Shown here in pieces: positions 61,960 through 64,000 of a stretch of 64,000 nt of DNA (position 1 is the first letter of the stretch; each line of letters opens with the position of its first letter). Location: NCBI RefSeq assembly GCF_002995495.1, contig NZ_PVZV01000001.1, positions 434,001 through 498,000 of the forward strand. The letters run 5' to 3'. The notes beneath the pieces are model-generated. The model worked only from the letters and a program-made list of their open reading frames with translations. It had not been told where the DNA came from and searched no databases. The stretch is from Actinocorallia populi (GTDB lineage: Bacteria; Actinomycetota; Actinomycetes; Streptosporangiales; Streptosporangiaceae). The translations under genes were made by a program, and so were the position numbers.

Positions 61960-62637
61960 GTGGCTACGGTTCTGCTGGTCGAGGACGACGACTACGTCAG
62001 GCAGGCGCTGCTGCGCGAACTGCGGGCGCTGGGGCACGTCGTGCGCAGCGCCGGGCGGGCGCTGGACGCGCTGCGAGAGGTCGCGGCGCAGCCGCCCGAG
62101 GTCGTCGTCCTGGACCTGGGGCTGCCGGACCTCGACGGCGGCGAGGCGCTGAAGATGATGCGGGCCGTCTCGGACGTGCCGGTCATCGTGGCCACCGCGC
62201 GGGACGGGGAAGAGGAGATCATCCGGCTGCTGGGCTCGGGAGCCGACGACTACGTGGCCAAGCCGTTCTCGGCCGGGCATCTGCACGCGCGCATCGAGGC
62301 CGTGCTGCGGCGCGTCAGGGGAGCGCCGCAGCCGGAGGCCCTCGTGGTGGGCGGCCTGCGGGTCGACGCCGACCGGCGGCAGGCGAGCCTGGACGGGGCT
62401 CTTCTGCAGCTGTCGCGCAGGGAATTCGACCTCTTGGCGTTCCTGGCGCGGCACGCAGGGCGGGTCGTGCGCCGCAAGGAACTGCTCGCCGAGGTCTGGC
62501 GGCAGCCTTACGGGGACGACCAGACCATCGACGTGCACCTGTCCTGGCTGCGGCGCAAGATGGGCGAGAAGGCCTCGTCGCCGCGTTACCTGCACACCGT
62601 GCGGGGCGTCGGCGTGATGCTGATGGCGCCGGAGTGA
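61960..62637 (+). CDS. OmpR/PhoB-family response regulator
   Basis: A 225-residue regulator. Receiver motifs LLVEDDDYVRQALL (acidic pair), VVVLDLGLPDLDGGEAL (phospho-Asp), and DYVAKPFSAGHL (Lys) are intact. The winged helix has LSRREFDLLAFLARHAGRVVRRKELLAEVWRQ and TIDVHLSWLRRKMGE. GTG 61960. The partner kinase is probably the gene beginning at 63240, separated by a gene on the opposite strand. Confidence 0.95.
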   Translation: MATVLLVEDDDYVRQALLRELRALGHVVRSAGRALDALREVAAQPPEVVVLDLGLPDLDGGEALKMMRAVSDVPVIVATARDGEEEIIRLLGSGADDYVAKPFSAGHLHARIEAVLRRVRGAPQPEALVVGGLRVDADRRQASLDGALLQLSRREFDLLAFLARHAGRVVRRKELLAEVWRQPYGDDQTIDVHLSWLRRKMGEKASSPRYLHTVRGVGVMLMAPE

Positions 62638-62641
62638 CGGC

Positions 62642-63190
62642 TCAGTACTCGTAGACCTGGACGAGCGGGGCGTGGCCGTTCCATTTCGCGAACACGGCCG
62701 AGCCCTTGACGCCGTCCGTCAGGTCGACGCGCAGCCACTGGTCCTGGCGCCACACCTTGGCCTGGAAGCCGCTGTTGGGCGTGGCCGAGACGAGGCGCGC
62801 CGAATCGGCGGACAGGGCCAGCACCACGCGCCCAGATTTCACCACATAGGTGCGCACGTCGCCTTGTGCCGTCGAGGGGGGTGCGGACGGGCGGGGCGTG
62901 GGGCGTTCGCTGGAGGGCTTCGGCGTGGACTTCGGCGTGGGCCTCGGCGCGGGCTTCCGGGTCGGCGGCGCCTCGGTGGCCACGGCGGAGAGCACGGGGA
63001 CGGGGGTTCCCGCCGGTTCCGACGCGGGCGGGCGCCCCTCGTGGACGGGGACCTTGGCGGCCAGGTCCTGGGTGGGCAGGGCGGTCCCGCGCAGGGCGTC
63101 GCCCACGCCGGCCCAGCTGATCGCCATGCCCGCCGCGGTGGTGGCCACCCACACCGCAATGAAACCGATTCGTCCCTGCATGCGGCCCAT
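62642..63190 (-). CDS. Single-pass membrane/secreted protein with Pro/Thr/Lys-rich linker
   Basis: A 182-residue protein: N-terminal hydrophobic helix (IGFIAVWVATTAAGMAISWAG, about 8-28), a Pro/Thr/Lys/Arg-rich low-complexity linker (about 70-107) and a beta-rich C-terminal domain (DVRTYVVKSGRVVLALSADSARLVSATPNSGFQAKVWRQDQWLRVDLTDGVKGSAVFAKW, about 108-180). Anchored with the small domain outside the membrane. It lies convergent to the response regulator and divergent from the sensor kinase. It may be a stress target of that pair. Family unknown. ATG 63190; an in-frame ATG 9 nt inside is also possible. Confidence 0.68.
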   Translation of the reverse strand: MGRMQGRIGFIAVWVATTAAGMAISWAGVGDALRGTALPTQDLAAKVPVHEGRPPASEPAGTPVPVLSAVATEAPPTRKPAPRPTPKSTPKPSSERPTPRPSAPPSTAQGDVRTYVVKSGRVVLALSADSARLVSATPNSGFQAKVWRQDQWLRVDLTDGVKGSAVFAKWNGHAPLVQVYEY

Positions 63191-63239
63191 TATGGTGATT
63201 CGCCGGTGAACGGTCGGCGAAACGACTGCGGAGGTGGGC

Positions 63240-64000
63240 ATGCGAGGAGCGCTGGCGCGCGTCGCGACGGCCGTGACGGCGATGGTGGCGCTGTCCTTCG
63301 TCGTCCCGCTCGGACTGCTCACCGGCCAGATGGCCCACGACCGGGCGCTGACCTCGGCCGAACGGCAGGCGGCCTCGCTGGTGCCGGTGCTGACGGTGAC
63401 GGACGACCCCGACCAGCTCGCCGCGGCGATCGGCTCGATCCCCGCCGGAGCCGCCGGACGCCTGGCGCTGCACCTCCCGGCCGGCGAGGCGATCGGCTCC
63501 CCGCACGCGCCGCCCGGCGAACTCGCCGAGGCGCGGCGGCTCAGCCGCACCTTCACCGCCGAGGCGCCGGGCGGGACCGTGCTGCTGCGCCCGGTGCTGA
63601 TGGACGCCGAACGGCCCGCGGTCATCGAGGTGTACGTGCCGGAGGCGGAGCTCACCCAGGGCGTCGCGAAGTCCTGGACGATCCTCGCGCTCGTGGCGAT
63701 GGCCCTGGTCCTGGTGTCGGTCGCGATGGCCGACCGGCTCGCGATCCGCGTCGTGCGGGCCGCGGACCGGCTCGCGCAGGCGGTGACGCGCGTCGCCGGA
63801 GGCGACCTCTCCGCGCGGATCTCCCCGGACGGGCCCGCGGAGCTGCGCGGCGCGGGCGAGGCGTTCAACCACATGGCCGACCGGCTCGCCCGGCTGCTGG
63901 CCGCCGAACGGGAGGCGGGCGCCGACCTGTCGCACCGGCTGCGCACCCCGCTGACCGCCCTGCGCGTCAACCTCGACGGCCTGGCCGAGCACCCCGGCGA
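63240..64000 (+). CDS. Sensor histidine kinase (3' end cut by window edge)
   Basis: The gene begins ATG 63240 (GGAGG upstream) and runs off the right edge. Residues 10-32 form a membrane helix, an extracellular sensor of about 120 residues follows, then a second membrane helix (about 139-160), a HAMP domain and the dimerisation helix with DLSHRLRTPLTALRVNLDGL containing the phospho-accepting His. The ATPase domain lies beyond the window. It is likely the kinase for the OmpR-type regulator at 61960, on the same strand with an opposite-strand gene between. Confidence 0.9.
   Translation, partial: MRGALARVATAVTAMVALSFVVPLGLLTGQMAHDRALTSAERQAASLVPVLTVTDDPDQLAAAIGSIPAGAAGRLALHLPAGEAIGSPHAPPGELAEARRLSRTFTAEAPGGTVLLRPVLMDAERPAVIEVYVPEAELTQGVAKSWTILALVAMALVLVSVAMADRLAIRVVRAADRLAQAVTRVAGGDLSARISPDGPAELRGAGEAFNHMADRLARLLAAEREAGADLSHRLRTPLTALRVNLDGLAEHPG

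Overview
The window is high-GC DNA with GTG, TTG and leaderless starts, short ATGA/GTGA overlaps between genes and many actinobacterial families (furA-katG pair, SapA-like secreted protein, XRE/DUF5753 regulator, SAM-dependent DUF574 methyltransferase, actinobacterial HTH-domain and cyclase-like proteins). It looks like a chromosomal segment of a filamentous actinobacterium, most likely Streptosporangiales/Thermomonosporaceae (Actinomadura-like). That placement is inferred from gene content, not from a marker gene. I saw no rRNA, tRNA, CRISPR array or complete insertion sequence.

Layout. 1-1.1 kb: 3' part of an L,D-transpeptidase. 1.1-6.9 kb (minus): a tightly coupled five-gene operon with an IsdG-like monooxygenase, an unusual tandem class III aminotransferase, a cytochrome P450 and a two-gene ABC exporter. 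7.5-12.9 kb: an exopolysaccharide-type locus (DUF2334 deacetylase-fold protein divergent from a small membrane protein, a processive GT2, UDP-GlcNAc 2-epimerase and an anchored jelly-roll protein). 13-15.6 kb: a cysteine-less AhpD-like protein, a Ser/Ala/Asp repeat secreted protein, a kinase-like protein without its catalytic core, and RidA. 15.8-23.2 kb: pgi-zwf, an AAA ATPase beside a 15-bp-period repeat array, and furA-katG. 23.3-30.2 kb: a PP2C-like protein, an ArsR-SRPBCC/DHFR-like pair, a GNAT protein, an Rpn-like protein, and a MarR/GbsR-regulated ABC exporter.

30.3-37.6 kb is a signalling and accessory stretch: SapA-like protein, HTH-TM-NBR1-type Ig protein, a decayed katG fragment, a cyclase-like protein with a small partner, HTH proteins, a DUF574 methyltransferase and a secreted Ig-like protein. 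37.7-43.3 kb (minus) is the most unusual locus: a PLP group II decarboxylase, a PaaK-like adenylate-forming enzyme, then four consecutive paralogous small proteins resembling the AidA/PixA family, all apparently one transcript.

44.3-64 kb holds a MarR-like regulator divergent from DUF4097 and DrrAB-like genes, a PfkB kinase, an ABC exporter divergent from a NarL-type two-component pair, an orphan FtsX extracellular-domain fragment, gamma-glutamyltranspeptidase, a flavin monooxygenase/FMN reductase/TetR group, an LVIVD-DUF305 pair, a TetR-MFS pair and an OmpR-type regulator whose likely sensor kinase runs off the right edge.
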